Origin: Nitrospirota bacterium
GTDB taxonomy: Bacteria > Nitrospirota > Nitrospiria > Nitrospirales > UBA8639
Direction: 5' to 3'
DNA length: 64,000 bases
Assembly (NCBI GenBank): GCA_003695915.1
Contig: RFGF01000041.1
Span: 89,888 to 153,887, forward strand
Below, piece after piece: positions 53,459 through 62,025 of this stretch (its first letter is position 1; each line of letters opens with the position of its first letter). The notes under the pieces were generated by a model. That model worked only from the letters and a program-made list of their open reading frames with translations, made no database searches and was not told the DNA's origin. Position numbers and translations under genes: made by a program.

Positions 53459-54076
53459 ATGAGCAACGAAGATGAGCAGCGGACTCCCCAGGACGAGCGT
53501 CGTGGCGCTTTTCGCACCAATGTGCCGGCCTGTCTTTCTGTTGATGTTCCGTTGGCATTTTTACACAACGCGGTCTCAAGTGAGGAGGCCACCCTTGCGC
53601 AATGGCAATGGGATGAATTGGCTATCACTCCGGATATGGTGAAAGCGATGGTTGCCGAACGGGATTTAGCGATGCGAGATCCACTACTAGTTCAATTACT
53701 TACTCGCATCGATTGGATGCTGACCACAGTGCTGAAAACCCTGGGAAAAGTAGGCGGCAATGGACAGACCCTCCCTCACTTTACGACCGTGAATTTGAGC
53801 GCTTCAGGGATTCGTTTCCTCACGGAACACGAATATGCAGTTGGGACCATGTTGATGCTTCGCTTGATCCTTCGCCCCTTTGTTCCGATTCAAGCAATAG
53901 GTCGGGTCGTGCGTATTCGTGCCAAAAAGATGGGCCAGATGCTTCAATATGAAACCGCCGCGGAATTTACCCAGATTGCCGAAGATGACCAGGAAGCTAT
54001 TATCCGGCATCTTCTTCGCGCCCAAGCACTTACGCAACGATTGCGTCAACAGGCGACGGCTCCGTGTGGCGAGTGA
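53459..54076 (+). CDS. PilZ-domain c-di-GMP-binding protein
   Basis: 205 residues. 'RRGAFR' near residue 15 supplies the RxxxR arm and 'NLSASGIRF' near 108 the (D/N)xSxxG motif, the two c-di-GMP-contacting elements. The 'GTMLMLRLIL' and 'AIGRVVRI' strands fit the PilZ barrel. About 80 residues of helical insert separate the motifs. The gene lies at the end of the filament operon, so it may couple c-di-GMP to motility. Start ATG 53459 with AGGGGG upstream. Confidence 0.88.
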   Translation: MSNEDEQRTPQDERRGAFRTNVPACLSVDVPLAFLHNAVSSEEATLAQWQWDELAITPDMVKAMVAERDLAMRDPLLVQLLTRIDWMLTTVLKTLGKVGGNGQTLPHFTTVNLSASGIRFLTEHEYAVGTMLMLRLILRPFVPIQAIGRVVRIRAKKMGQMLQYETAAEFTQIAEDDQEAIIRHLLRAQALTQRLRQQATAPCGE

Positions 54077-55748
54077 TCCGCGTCTCCTCCCGTTCATCGC
54101 ATTAGTAGTCATTCATCTCTGCTACGCGTGCACCTCATCGTCCTCTTCTGTTTCTCCGTCCGATGTGGCAACCGACCTTGCACCCTTACCAGAGACTCAG
54201 ACGAGCATCCTCCCCGGACCTTATTCCATTGCCATCTTCCCATTCGACGATTTGACTGACAATCCGGCATTGGCTTGGCTTCGCCATGGCTTTGTGGAAA
54301 TGCTGACAACGGATCTCGCGGCCTTTTCTTCCCTTCGTGTCGTAGCCAGACAAGCCCTCGAGGACGTGTTACGGGAACAATGGTTGCAGCATCGAGGAAT
54401 ATCCTCCGAGTGGCCTGCGGTGCGTGTCGGTCGGCTCGTCGGGGCTCGCTATTTATTAAAAGGTAGTTACCATCTTGATCATGTACGTCTTGTCCTCGAC
54501 GTGCATCTGATCGATAGCGAGCAAGGAACCGTTGCGCGGTCAGCACGAGTCGTGGGTGAGTCTGAGGATATTCCAGAATTGGAGCGACGGCTCGCGAAGC
54601 AAATCGGAATGTGGTTTCGGGCCCAACAACGGAGGCATGCTCAACTGAAGGATACCTCGGAACTTTTACCGAGCGAGGATACTGCGGCCACGTTCAATGA
54701 TCCCTTCGCACCTGCTGACGATGTCAATCTGTCCCACGAATCCTTGGCTCCTTCTCGGTATTCCCACCCGCTCATGACGACCGGTTCTCTTTTATATCTC
54801 GATCGTATCCAGAGAAGACGGGAAATGGCTGTAGCGCTTGCCGATCATGTTTGGATGTCCAGCATGACCATTACGCTCGGGTCGATGACGTATCGTACGC
54901 TTTCGTTTGGCGAAGGAACCTACTTGGTGATGCCGGTGCTCGTCCTTGCGGTCACGGCGCATGTCGATCTGAGCTACCTAGAGACAATGCACACCCGGGC
55001 GAAATGGATCGTTGCCACAGCACGCCCTGGATCTTCATGGCTTCGTCTTGTGTGGCAAGATGCAGATGCAGGAGCACAAACATTATTCCAATCGCGCATG
55101 CTCGAACCTCGACGGTTGTTTGTGCGTGCGAGAAATGCGAAGGGCGTGGTCGTGGCGGCTTCGTCACCTTGGGAGTGGCGTATGGACCGCTATGTTCAGA
55201 AACAAGGCTCTGGAGTGGCGCTGCGCATCGATCATCCACTCGTTGCCGGTGAAGCGTATTTTCCAATGGTGAAACGGGCGAAAGAAGGGAGAGCCCTTTC
55301 TTTTGATGCCGTGATCGTGCGTGTTCCACGAGAACGACGAATTATTAAAGTTGAACCAGTAGAGCCGTCGGATGACCACGTGGCTCTCCCTCCTTCCACG
55401 ATAGAAACGATGACAGCCGGTCTCCAAGACTGGTGGCAAAAGAAATGGAAGCCGTATATCTGGGAATCGATTCCAGTTTCGGGCTACTTACCAAGCAACC
55501 GACGTTCGGCTGTGCTGATCGTTTCAGGGATTCAGAATAGGGTTTACCGCGTCCGCGTGCTGCGACCTTTTTCCGAGCCGTTGTTAGTTCAAGAAATCGA
55601 ACGTCTCAGTGAGGAATTGGTCGGCACGTGCCTCAGTACCTGTGAACCCGATGGAAATCGTTCCTCACAATCAATGGCCTTCCGTGTCCAGCTTGATGTC
55701 ATCAAAGATGTTCATGCCCTGGGACTGGGCGGATCCGGCGCTCCATGA
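54066..55748 (+). CDS. CsgG/FlgO-like envelope protein, possible lipoprotein
   Basis: About 560 residues from GTG 54066, which overlaps the PilZ gene by 11 bases; the frame is open upstream but a later start gives a proper signal region ('LLPFIALVVIHLCYAC'). The Cys could be a lipid anchor, though Tyr at -2 is atypical. Residues about 45-190 match the CsgG/FlgO/TolB-N type: 'IAIFPFDDLTDNPALAWLRHGFVEMLTTDL' region, 'VGARYLLKGSY'. The remaining 350 residues show no known domain. FlgO-like proteins act at the outer membrane near the flagellum. Confidence 0.7.
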   Translation: MASDPRLLPFIALVVIHLCYACTSSSSSVSPSDVATDLAPLPETQTSILPGPYSIAIFPFDDLTDNPALAWLRHGFVEMLTTDLAAFSSLRVVARQALEDVLREQWLQHRGISSEWPAVRVGRLVGARYLLKGSYHLDHVRLVLDVHLIDSEQGTVARSARVVGESEDIPELERRLAKQIGMWFRAQQRRHAQLKDTSELLPSEDTAATFNDPFAPADDVNLSHESLAPSRYSHPLMTTGSLLYLDRIQRRREMAVALADHVWMSSMTITLGSMTYRTLSFGEGTYLVMPVLVLAVTAHVDLSYLETMHTRAKWIVATARPGSSWLRLVWQDADAGAQTLFQSRMLEPRRLFVRARNAKGVVVAASSPWEWRMDRYVQKQGSGVALRIDHPLVAGEAYFPMVKRAKEGRALSFDAVIVRVPRERRIIKVEPVEPSDDHVALPPSTIETMTAGLQDWWQKKWKPYIWESIPVSGYLPSNRRSAVLIVSGIQNRVYRVRVLRPFSEPLLVQEIERLSEELVGTCLSTCEPDGNRSSQSMAFRVQLDVIKDVHALGLGGSGAP

Positions 55749-55763
55749 TTTGCTAAAACAGGC

Positions 55764-57251
55764 TTAATGTGTGGTTGTCGAGGGGCACGGTTCGAGGAGC
55801 CCGTGGTCGCGAAGGACGCGCTCGGCAGCGATGGCAAGGTCTGAATCGTAGAGATGATGGCGAGAGAAAATACGGAATTGGACTATCCAGGCAGGGAGGT
55901 ACTCGAAAAAGCGCTGTAGGCTCTCTTTTTCTACGGTACGAGTTCCTGCGTTGTAGACGAATATTTGATAATTCCCCATGTTCAACAGGTTGATCGGGCG
56001 AGGATCCTGATGGGCCAGGTCGATACGGAATTCAAGATCCTTGAGCGCTCGCGGAAGCGCCTGCCGAATATGTCGCTCAAGGTATTGGGAAGTCATAAAA
56101 CGCGCTCGGTGATCGTTGGGGATTGGTAAAGTGGTACCATAGGCCATTTTCCATTTCACGGAACGATTGAGGACATGAGCCCATTCCATTCCTAAACGAC
56201 GCTTGATGCGATGGTGTTCGCGCCGCCATGCGCGCACTGTCTCGATAACGGACCAGTCTGTCAATTCCAGATACGCATCGAGGCGGTCAAGCGGATTGTA
56301 AGGGAAGAGGTAACGCATGGTTTTCCCAAAAATCTCTTGAAGATGAATATCGATGGCTCGCGTCGTCCGATGATAATAGACATTAGAGTAGAGATACATT
56401 CTGGCATTGAGAAACATCTGAAGAGCTGGAAGCCCAGCGTGATGAAGCGTGAGGCCCGACGGGGTTATTAGCGTGTAATGGATGAGCCGGTCGATGTCGA
56501 TGGGTCCCACAGCCACGCCGCACATATAGGAGTCGCGAAGGACATAGTCAAAATTATCAGCAGTGTAAACTCCACCCAGAATGGGTTGCAGCATGGTAAG
56601 CCATCGTGGATATCCCTTCGTAGATTTTCTGGGGTCTTTCAAGATGAGGTAGGCCACGTGGTCAGGATCGAGGCGCTCTCCGGATCGAAAGTCGCCGGAT
56701 GGACTTCTGACGATTCGTTGGATAACGGATCCCAAGCATGAACGAATGATCTCTTGCCCAATCCGTTCATGTGACAAGCAGAAACGCGAGAGATAGTGAT
56801 GGTCAAAAAAATGGCAAAACGGCCCATGGCCAATATCATGAACCAAGGCCGCCACCCGGAAGAGTTCTTCGAGATATGGTTGTGAAGGAACGTCTCGAAC
56901 GATTTGGGCAAGCGTGGGATACAGATGGATGGCGAAGCGTCCCGCTAAATGCATTGCGCCCAATGAATGTTGAAATCGGCTATGCTCGGCAGCAGGATAT
57001 ACCCAATGGGCGCTTTGTAATTGGTAGATATAGCGGAGCCGCTGCATCCAGGCGGAATCAATTAAATCCTTTTCCGTTTGCTCCTGTTGGTCGGGGATCG
57101 CATAGGGAACCGTAAACGAAATATAGCCGTGAATAGGATCCGCAATGAGTGCTTGACCGTCGTAAGGTTGGGAGTGACTCCCGAGAGACAGCTGCGTATG
57201 CTTAGACCGAGTAAGCGCGCGTGGATCGTTCGAAAGTCTGTGGTTGGTCAC
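55764..57251 (-). CDS. HD-domain phosphohydrolase (dGTPase-like family)
   Basis: 495 residues from GTG at 57249-57251. The HD metal site is clear: 'HSRFQHSLGAMHLA' (first His), 'VAALVHDIGHGPFCHFFDHH' (HD pair and further His) and 'DNFDYVLRDSYM' (late Asp). The opening 'LIADPIHGYISFT' is typical of the YdhJ/dNTPase-like branch. The frame continues upstream to 57410, but that extension is only the tRNA-Ser gene read as protein ('WTNVPVLKTGVVQATVGSNPT'). It converges with the preceding gene with 15 bases between stops. Confidence 0.85.
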   Translation of the reverse strand: MTNHRLSNDPRALTRSKHTQLSLGSHSQPYDGQALIADPIHGYISFTVPYAIPDQQEQTEKDLIDSAWMQRLRYIYQLQSAHWVYPAAEHSRFQHSLGAMHLAGRFAIHLYPTLAQIVRDVPSQPYLEELFRVAALVHDIGHGPFCHFFDHHYLSRFCLSHERIGQEIIRSCLGSVIQRIVRSPSGDFRSGERLDPDHVAYLILKDPRKSTKGYPRWLTMLQPILGGVYTADNFDYVLRDSYMCGVAVGPIDIDRLIHYTLITPSGLTLHHAGLPALQMFLNARMYLYSNVYYHRTTRAIDIHLQEIFGKTMRYLFPYNPLDRLDAYLELTDWSVIETVRAWRREHHRIKRRLGMEWAHVLNRSVKWKMAYGTTLPIPNDHRARFMTSQYLERHIRQALPRALKDLEFRIDLAHQDPRPINLLNMGNYQIFVYNAGTRTVEKESLQRFFEYLPAWIVQFRIFSRHHLYDSDLAIAAERVLRDHGLLEPCPSTTTH

Positions 57252-57328
57252 AATACCTGAATCACCAGAAGTGGCAGATGCTGCGAGGTGAGACGCATGA
57301 TCGAAAACGTGGGCAACGCGTAAGGAAG

Positions 57329-57416
57329 TGGCGGAGGGGGTGGGATTCGAACCCACGGTGGCTTGCACCACTCCGGTTTTCAAGACCGGCACGTTCGTCC
57401 ACTCCGTCACCCCTCC
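57329..57416 (-). tRNA. tRNA-Ser (anticodon UGA), CCA encoded
   Basis: On the minus strand the gene reads GGAGGGGTGACGGAGTGG at its 5' end. The anticodon loop is CTTGAAA with anticodon TGA. There is a long variable arm, then GGTTCGAATCC for the T loop, and CCCCTCC pairs with the 5' GGAGGGG. A G discriminator and genome-encoded CCA follow (57329-57331 on the plus strand). The 88-base length fits a class II tRNA-Ser. Confidence 0.95.
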
Positions 57417-57464
57417 TCATACAAAAGTCAATATAGAGGTGCTGCCCCATTTATTTTCAGCTGA

Positions 57465-58542
57465 CTATTTTAGCACTTCGTGAAAAGAGTCGTGAGTCAT
57501 GTGGAAAAATTTGGCAATTTTTGGCACGGCATCGACACGGGTAGCGCTGGCGACGTGTGCATGGCGTTGCACCAACGCGAGCGATATCCATCCCCCAAGG
57601 TCTTGCACGGCTCTAAGATCAATGCCGGCCATGACTAAGCAGGAAGCAAAGGTATGACGCAGGGTGTGAGAAACCTGTGTCTGCCAATCCCACTCGCTCT
57701 ACAATGAATTGCGACTGAAAGTTGCTGGACGAGGAGCCGTCTTCCTTATCGATGGCGATTTTTCCCCTTGTACGATTGTAGAGCGCAGATAATGCTTCGA
57801 AGACTTTGGCGTTCAATGCAACACGAGTGCATCCGCTCTTGGCATAGGCTGCTGGGACAGTGAGGGGTTTTCGGGAAAAGTCCACGTCATGCCAACGGAG
57901 AGCAAGAGCATCGGATCGGACGCGCCGTCCGGTGTTGACGGCCAGCACCATGGGTTCTTTGAGCGGCGAGTACGCAGCCTCAACGGGCAGGCGTTCTTCA
58001 TCTGGTTCCAAGAATCGGACGCATTGTGGTGGTTCTTTCAGTCTGGTGACAACGGAAAAAGGGTTATGGCCTTCAGAGAGCTCCCATGGAGCGCAGAGGT
58101 TGAACGGCCGGCAATCGACCGCAAGGTCTCGGCTCACCCGGATGCATCCATTAGCCAAGATCCGGCATTGTTCGTGTTGTTTGGTAGCAAGATGGGAGAT
58201 TCCCCTCGATTGGTTTCCATGAAAGAATGCAAGATGTCGTTGTATACATGCTCGGTAACTAATAAAAGCGCGTGGCTTCCAATTGGCTGCAGCCCATCGC
58301 ATGAATTCACGGCAAGCATCTTCAAAGAAAGGGTAACGTAATGTTTTGATTTCAGATTCTGCGCGTACAATCGACGATCGTCTAGCGCGGGCAACGTCTG
58401 CAGCAACTGATCGAGAGAGCCTGCGGCCGATTTTGACAATGTGCCGTTTGCCGCCCTGACGGAAATCGGAATACCGGACGGTTCTATTGCGATGGAGATA
58501 ACTTCCAGATCGCGGCATAGCAGGCGGTAATTTAGCATACAT
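57465..58542 (-). pseudogene. Tyrosine-type site-specific integrase, inactivated
   Basis: One frame (58542 down to about 57670) holds the core-binding and first catalytic part: 'RLKEPPQCVRFLEPDEE', 'NTGRRVRSDALALRWHDVDF'. At 57669 a one-base insertion moves the rest to another frame, which reads 'HTLRHTFASCLVMAGIDLRAVQDLGG' region and ends at TAG 57465-57467. The catalytic HxLRH is intact, but the nucleophilic Tyr is His in 'LVQRHAHV' (codon at 57561-57563). Both lesions should abolish activity. It lies just beyond the 5' end of tRNA-Ser, a remnant of a past genomic island. Confidence 0.85.
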
Positions 58543-58609
58543 AACTTGTGTGCTTCATCAATTTTTGCCGCCCTAGAGATCTCGGTCTGTAGGCTAGGGG
58601 GGGCGCGGC

Positions 58610-58810
58610 ATGCTCGATGGCGGTTGCGATTATAAAAGGTACGCATGCATATCGCTCGATAAGCGGGCTATGGAATGCAAGTGTAGCAACGCCATGGACC
58701 GCGATCTGAACGCAGCGATGAATGTCTTGGCGGTTGGGAAGACCGTGACTGTGCATGAAGACGGCGTAAGGCTTGTCTCGTTTTCGGGTGCAACAGGCGG
58801 CTGCCTGTGA
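58610..58810 (+). mobile_element. TnpB (IS200/IS605 OrfB) C-terminal scar
   Basis: 'CKCSNAMDRDLNAAMNVLAVG' resembles the C-terminal zinc-ribbon and RuvC-III region of IS605-family OrfB/TnpB ('C-x-x-DRDxNAAxN'). Only about 65 residues remain; no TnpA, upstream TnpB domains or intact ends are visible. It is a relic between the integrase remnant and the next gene. Confidence 0.7.
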
Positions 58811-58826
58811 AGTGCGAACCATCCTG

Positions 58827-59465
58827 ATGTTTCCTGTGTCAGGAATCCCCGTCCTTTTGGGCGTGGACGATGTCAATTTCAATGCAAAGTTCGGGTTTTG
58901 GGAAGTGGGGATGCGGAGTGTGCTCTGGGATACGCTGGTCGTCTTCTTTATGGTGCCCTTGAGTGTGGGCGCGATCGATAAGCTCATTCCCATTTTTGGG
59001 AGCACCCAGCCCACATTCTTCGATCAAGTCTTTGCCTTGATTTTGGCCGGGACGTTTACCTTAGGCATCAATCTCTTGATCGCCCTCAACCTCGGCCGCT
59101 GCTATTTCGGCGAAGTCCCCAAGATGGCGATTCGCCATCTATACGGCGGGATCGTCACAGCCAATGTGCTTAAAGTGCTCGTCCTCTTTTTGGCTTACCA
59201 TTTGGCCTTCGATTTCTTGACCGAAGAGCGCATCGTCGCCTTCTATGAGCTGCTCTGGCGCGTTGGGCGTGGTGTGCTCGGGGAAGATCTCATCCTGGCC
59301 TTGGCCGAATGGACATTCGATCTCCGGATCGTGCTTTGGAAGTCGGCCTATGCCGTGATTGCAATTACCGCCGTCTCGCTCCTCATTCCGTTCGTGGTGT
59401 TTCTGATCGGCAAATACAGCGTCCAGCGGGAATACGCACTCCAGCAGCAATACGGGCTGAACTGA
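58827..59465 (+). CDS. Integral membrane protein of unknown function
   Basis: 212 residues from ATG 58827. Four hydrophobic segments are visible: about 30-50, 68-88, 110-130 and 185-205 ('TLVVFFMVPLSVGAI', 'LILAGTFTLGINLLIALNL', 'VLKVLVLFLAYHLAF', 'AIAITAVSLLIPFVVFLIG'). No known motif. The 150-base gap to the lipoprotein gene suggests they may form a pair. The open frame upstream of 58827 belongs to the TnpB scar region. Confidence 0.72.
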   Translation: MFPVSGIPVLLGVDDVNFNAKFGFWEVGMRSVLWDTLVVFFMVPLSVGAIDKLIPIFGSTQPTFFDQVFALILAGTFTLGINLLIALNLGRCYFGEVPKMAIRHLYGGIVTANVLKVLVLFLAYHLAFDFLTEERIVAFYELLWRVGRGVLGEDLILALAEWTFDLRIVLWKSAYAVIAITAVSLLIPFVVFLIGKYSVQREYALQQQYGLN

Positions 59466-59552
59466 CCACAGCCAACGTGCCGAAACGGTGCGATAGAGTC
59501 CTCGGTCCGAAGGGAGCAGGGGATCCGTGCGTTCGATGGCGAAAAAACGGGC

Positions 59553-59577
59553 TTGGATTTTTGCCAGAGCTTATAAT
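59553..59577 (+). promoter_or_regulatory. Possible promoter with a perfect -10 element
   Basis: TATAAT at 59572-59577 is a perfect -10. TTGGAT at 59553-59558 is the nearest -35-like hexamer but leaves only 13 bases, too short for a good sigma-70 site. It would start transcription about 30 bases before the lipoprotein gene. Confidence 0.35.
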
Positions 59578-59614
59578 AGGCAGAAATCCATCAACTGCAA
59601 AGGAGGAAACTGCG

Positions 59615-60178
59615 ATGAGATCGATGTCGTATCGGACAATCGGCATGGTGGCTGTGAGTCTGGTGCTCGGAGGACTTGCAGCCTGTAGCAGCCAACCGAG
59701 TTGGGTCAAGACCGGATCGACCGAGTTTCACCAGGATGATGAAACGGCGTTTTATGGCGTGGGCGCTGTGGCCGGGGTCAAGAATGCGCCGCTTGCCTGG
59801 AAAGTGGCGGAAAACCGTGCCCGGGCAGAGTTGACCCGGCATCTCGAAACCTATATGGCCTATTTGATGCGCGATTATGCGGCGGCAACGGGCACCGGCT
59901 CGATCGAACAGACCACGGAAGAGCAGGACATCGAGCGGGCCATCAAAACGTTTACCGCGCGCATCCTGCATGGCGTGCGTCCGGCAGACCGGTACTTTAA
60001 CGAAGACGAAAAGAGTTATTACGCGCTGGTGAAATTGCTGTTGGAGCAGGTGAAAACCGAACTCGAACGGGATTCCTCGCTACCATCCGGCTTGCGCTCG
60101 CATATCAAGCGGCATGCAGAGGAGGCGTTTAAGCGGTTAGAGCAGGAAGAAGCCAAACGGGCGCGCAAGGAAGAATAA
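59615..60178 (+). CDS. LPP20-like lipoprotein
   Basis: 187 residues from ATG 59615 behind AAGGAGGA. Signal peptide with lipobox 'LAAC' near residue 20, then 'SSQPSWVKTGS'. The mature part has 'FYGVGAVAGVKNAPLAWKVAENRARAELTRHLETYM' region, the LPP20 family pattern of a short beta start and long helices, and ends in a Lys/Glu/Ala-rich helix. Related proteins sit at the outer membrane and some are flagellum-linked; no such link is shown here. Confidence 0.78.
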   Translation: MRSMSYRTIGMVAVSLVLGGLAACSSQPSWVKTGSTEFHQDDETAFYGVGAVAGVKNAPLAWKVAENRARAELTRHLETYMAYLMRDYAAATGTGSIEQTTEEQDIERAIKTFTARILHGVRPADRYFNEDEKSYYALVKLLLEQVKTELERDSSLPSGLRSHIKRHAEEAFKRLEQEEAKRARKEE

Positions 60179-60190
60179 AAGAAGAGGGAA

Positions 60191-60355
60191 ATGGAAGCCA
60201 AGAACGATGTCCTGCCGGAGTTGCTCAATGGATTGGTCGAGTGACTGGAAAAGTACGCCGATCTGGAGCCGTTCGCATCATTCGAAGATGCCTTCGAGAC
60301 CGTTGTCGATGCGTCACAGGAAACATTTTCCTTCTTGACAGCCAATATAAAGTAG
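60191..60355 (+). pseudogene. Small open frame split by an in-frame TGA
   Basis: ATG 60191 starts 'MEAKNDVLPELLNGLVE', then TGA at 60242-60244. The same frame continues without another stop through 'LEKYADLEPFASFEDAFETVVD' region to TAG 60353-60355. The acidic helical character is continuous across the TGA, which suggests one former 54-codon frame or the tail of a larger gene. Not recognised. It overlaps the toxin-antitoxin promoter. Confidence 0.3.
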
Positions 60356-60370
60356 CTACAATAGCTACCA
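60335..60370 (+). promoter_or_regulatory. Promoter and operator-like repeats of the toxin-antitoxin pair
   Basis: TTGACA (60335-60340), a 16-base spacer and TACAAT (60357-60362) make a near-consensus sigma-70 promoter. The palindrome GTAGCTAC (60353-60360) and a repeated TAGCTA (60363-60368 area) overlap the -10, a likely site for autorepression by the antitoxin. Confidence 0.65.
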
Positions 60371-60381
60371 GGAGATACTTG

Positions 60382-60663
60382 ATGAGCGCCGTTGGAGTTA
60401 AAGAATTAAAAAATCGACTCACGTACTTTCTGCAACGAACCAAGCAAGGTGAAGAGATCATTGTGACTGAACGGGGGAAACCCATTGCCCTTCTGCAGCC
60501 TATTAAGACTGCGCAGCACGCCGCTTCGATTGAAGCCCGCTTGGCGCGGCTCGCGGCCCTGGGTCTTGTGACTCAGCCCTCCCGTCGGACTCGAAAAACA
60601 CCAAAACCCATCAAGATAGCTGGCCCTCCAATTTCACAAGCCATCCTCGAAGACCGCCGGTGA
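60382..60663 (+). CDS. Phd/YefM-family antitoxin
   Basis: 93 residues from ATG 60382 with AGGAG upstream. 'VGVKELKNRLTYFLQRTKQGEEIIVTERGKPIALL' region is the Phd/YefM DNA-binding fold; the C-terminal part is basic and would wrap the toxin. It overlaps the toxin gene by 4 bases. It should repress its own promoter and neutralise the PIN toxin. Confidence 0.87.
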   Translation: MSAVGVKELKNRLTYFLQRTKQGEEIIVTERGKPIALLQPIKTAQHAASIEARLARLAALGLVTQPSRRTRKTPKPIKIAGPPISQAILEDRR

Positions 60664-61103
60664 TTTATTTCGATACGAGCGCCCTTATCAAGCTTTTCGT
60701 AAAGGAAAAAGGTAGTGAAGGTGCGCTGCGTTTAGCCCAAGGCCAATTTCCTCCTGTCACCGCTGCCATTGCTTATGCCGAAGTTTATTCCGGATTCAAT
60801 CGGAGAAAACGGGAAGGCTATATCTCCGATAAACAATACAGGGCGTTGAGCAAACAATTTGAGGAGTATTGGGCTACCTATGTGAGAATTGAATTGACGA
60901 GTGACGTGCTGGTATTGGCCAGGATCCTTCTTGAACGTCATCCGCTGCGAGCCTTGGATGCGATGCATCTTGCTTCTGCCATGAGCTTCCAAAGAGGCAT
61001 GCAGGAAAACCTGCACTTCGTAGCAGCGGACAATCGATTGCTGGATGCAGCCTCGGCCGAACACCTGTCGCCTTTGAACATCGAGACCGACAGATTCGAG
61101 TAA
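60660..61103 (+). CDS. vapC: PIN-domain toxin, VapC type
   Basis: 147 residues from GTG 60660 (GTGA overlap with the antitoxin stop). Acidic active-site residues are in place: 'YFDTSALIKLF', 'AYAEVYSGF', 'LRALDAMHLASA' and 'AADNRLLDAA'. VapC toxins cleave RNA, often tRNA, in a Mg-dependent way. The pair combines a Phd/YefM-type antitoxin with a PIN toxin, a common mix. Complete and probably functional. Confidence 0.88.
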   Translation: MIYFDTSALIKLFVKEKGSEGALRLAQGQFPPVTAAIAYAEVYSGFNRRKREGYISDKQYRALSKQFEEYWATYVRIELTSDVLVLARILLERHPLRALDAMHLASAMSFQRGMQENLHFVAADNRLLDAASAEHLSPLNIETDRFE

Positions 61104-61178
61104 TCATGCGTTCGGGTCACTGAGCGCTTCAGCGGATAATGTGGTGTGAAAAAACCGTGCAGCGATCTGGTCAGTGGG

Positions 61179-61213
61179 GATGAGATGGGATGCAGGGCAT
61201 GGGGTGAGCGGTC
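61179..61213 (+). repeat. 35-base degenerate direct repeat, upstream copy
   Basis: 31 of 35 bases match 61862-61896 (GATGAGATGGGATG core, then AGGG and GGTGAGCG). Weaker similarity continues for about 50 bases. The two copies flank the cassette-like gene at 61340. Confidence 0.65.
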
Positions 61214-61339
61214 AGGAGGAGCAACCCACGCCTGAGCGCAGAGTGATCCGCCGCCTGCGGAGGGCGAATACGCTGCTCGAGCCGAAGGCCCTGCGGATTT
61301 TATCTCAGCCGCGGGCCGTTATGCCGCTGTAAGGTGCAC

Positions 61340-61723
61340 ATGAGGCTGGACAGTCAGATAGTTGGGAACGCTGGCCTGTACTATGCTTGCTACCGCCTTT
61401 CACTCCTTGGGTGGAATACGATGCCTACCGCGCGGAACGCACGCGGCATCGACGTTGTCGCATACAGCCGTGATGGGAAACGCTACCTCGGGATTCAAGT
61501 GGAGTCGCTCAGTAAGCGAGCGCCAGTGCCGCTTGGGACATCTGTGGAACGGCTTATGGGCGACTTCTGGGTGATCGTCAACAGGGTCACCTCAGAACCA
61601 ACAGCGTTCATTCTTACGCCTGGCGAGGTCAAGCGGCTGGCGCACCGAGGAGAGAAGGATGGTAGAGTATCGTTTTGGCTTTGGACGAACGCGTACGAGA
61701 TCGATGAGTTCCGGGAAGCCTAG
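61340..61723 (+). CDS. Cassette-type unknown protein, possible PD-(D/E)XK fold
   Basis: 127 residues from ATG 61340. 'GNAGLYYACYRLSLLGWNTMPTARNARGIDVVAYS' region and 'LGIQVESLSKR' resemble a widely spread small protein family often carried on integron cassettes. The spaced Asp ('GIDVV') and 'QVE' recall a restriction-endonuclease-like core, with Glu where Lys is usual, so activity is doubtful. GTTATGC at 61318-61324 just before, and an attC-like palindrome just after, support a cassette origin. Confidence 0.6.
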   Translation: MRLDSQIVGNAGLYYACYRLSLLGWNTMPTARNARGIDVVAYSRDGKRYLGIQVESLSKRAPVPLGTSVERLMGDFWVIVNRVTSEPTAFILTPGEVKRLAHRGEKDGRVSFWLWTNAYEIDEFREA

Positions 61724-61750
61724 GACAGAATTGGTCGTGGCGATGTCACC

Positions 61751-61803
61751 GCATAACAAGGCGCTGCAGCCGACCACCGTCGGCGGGGCTGAGCTTTGTT
61801 GTT
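61751..61803 (+). repeat. attC-like imperfect palindrome
   Basis: It begins GCATAACAAGGCGCTGCAGCC and ends GGCTGAGCTTTGTTGTT. The arms pair over about 15 positions with one unpaired G near the base of the inner stem, like the extrahelical base of integron attC sites. It lies 28 bases after the stop of the cassette-type gene. No integron integrase is present in this window. R'/R'' boxes fit only loosely, so the call is tentative. Confidence 0.45.
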
Positions 61804-61861
61804 CATCCCGACCGAAGCCGAATAAATGACGAAGCACGGGATGTTTTCTTTTTAGTGGAGA

Positions 61862-61896
61862 GATGAGATGGGATGTAGGGTATGTGGTGAGCGATC
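61862..61896 (+). repeat. 35-base degenerate direct repeat, downstream copy
   Basis: Second copy of the repeat at 61179-61213, differing at four positions. It lies between the attC-like palindrome and the next lipoprotein gene. The pair may mark a duplication made when the intervening segment inserted. Confidence 0.65.
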
Positions 61897-62025
61897 TAGA
61901 GGAACGGCTCGCGGCTGAGTGCCGCGTGTCCTTCATCTGCGGCGGGTGCGAGAGTGGAGAGATTAGCGGTTCCGTTCAGCTCTCAGTCGTTAAGAATTTC
62001 CAAAAATTGGTCAATGAACAGTGCC

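Noticed and set aside
53919..54065. Longer N-terminus for the CsgG/FlgO-like protein
   Set aside because: It overlaps the PilZ coding sequence extensively and would bury the signal segment; GTG 54066 is more credible.
49334..55748. Possible CRISPR or tandem-repeat content in the flagellar region
   Set aside because: Looked for evenly spaced repeats here and in the accessory zone; none seen.
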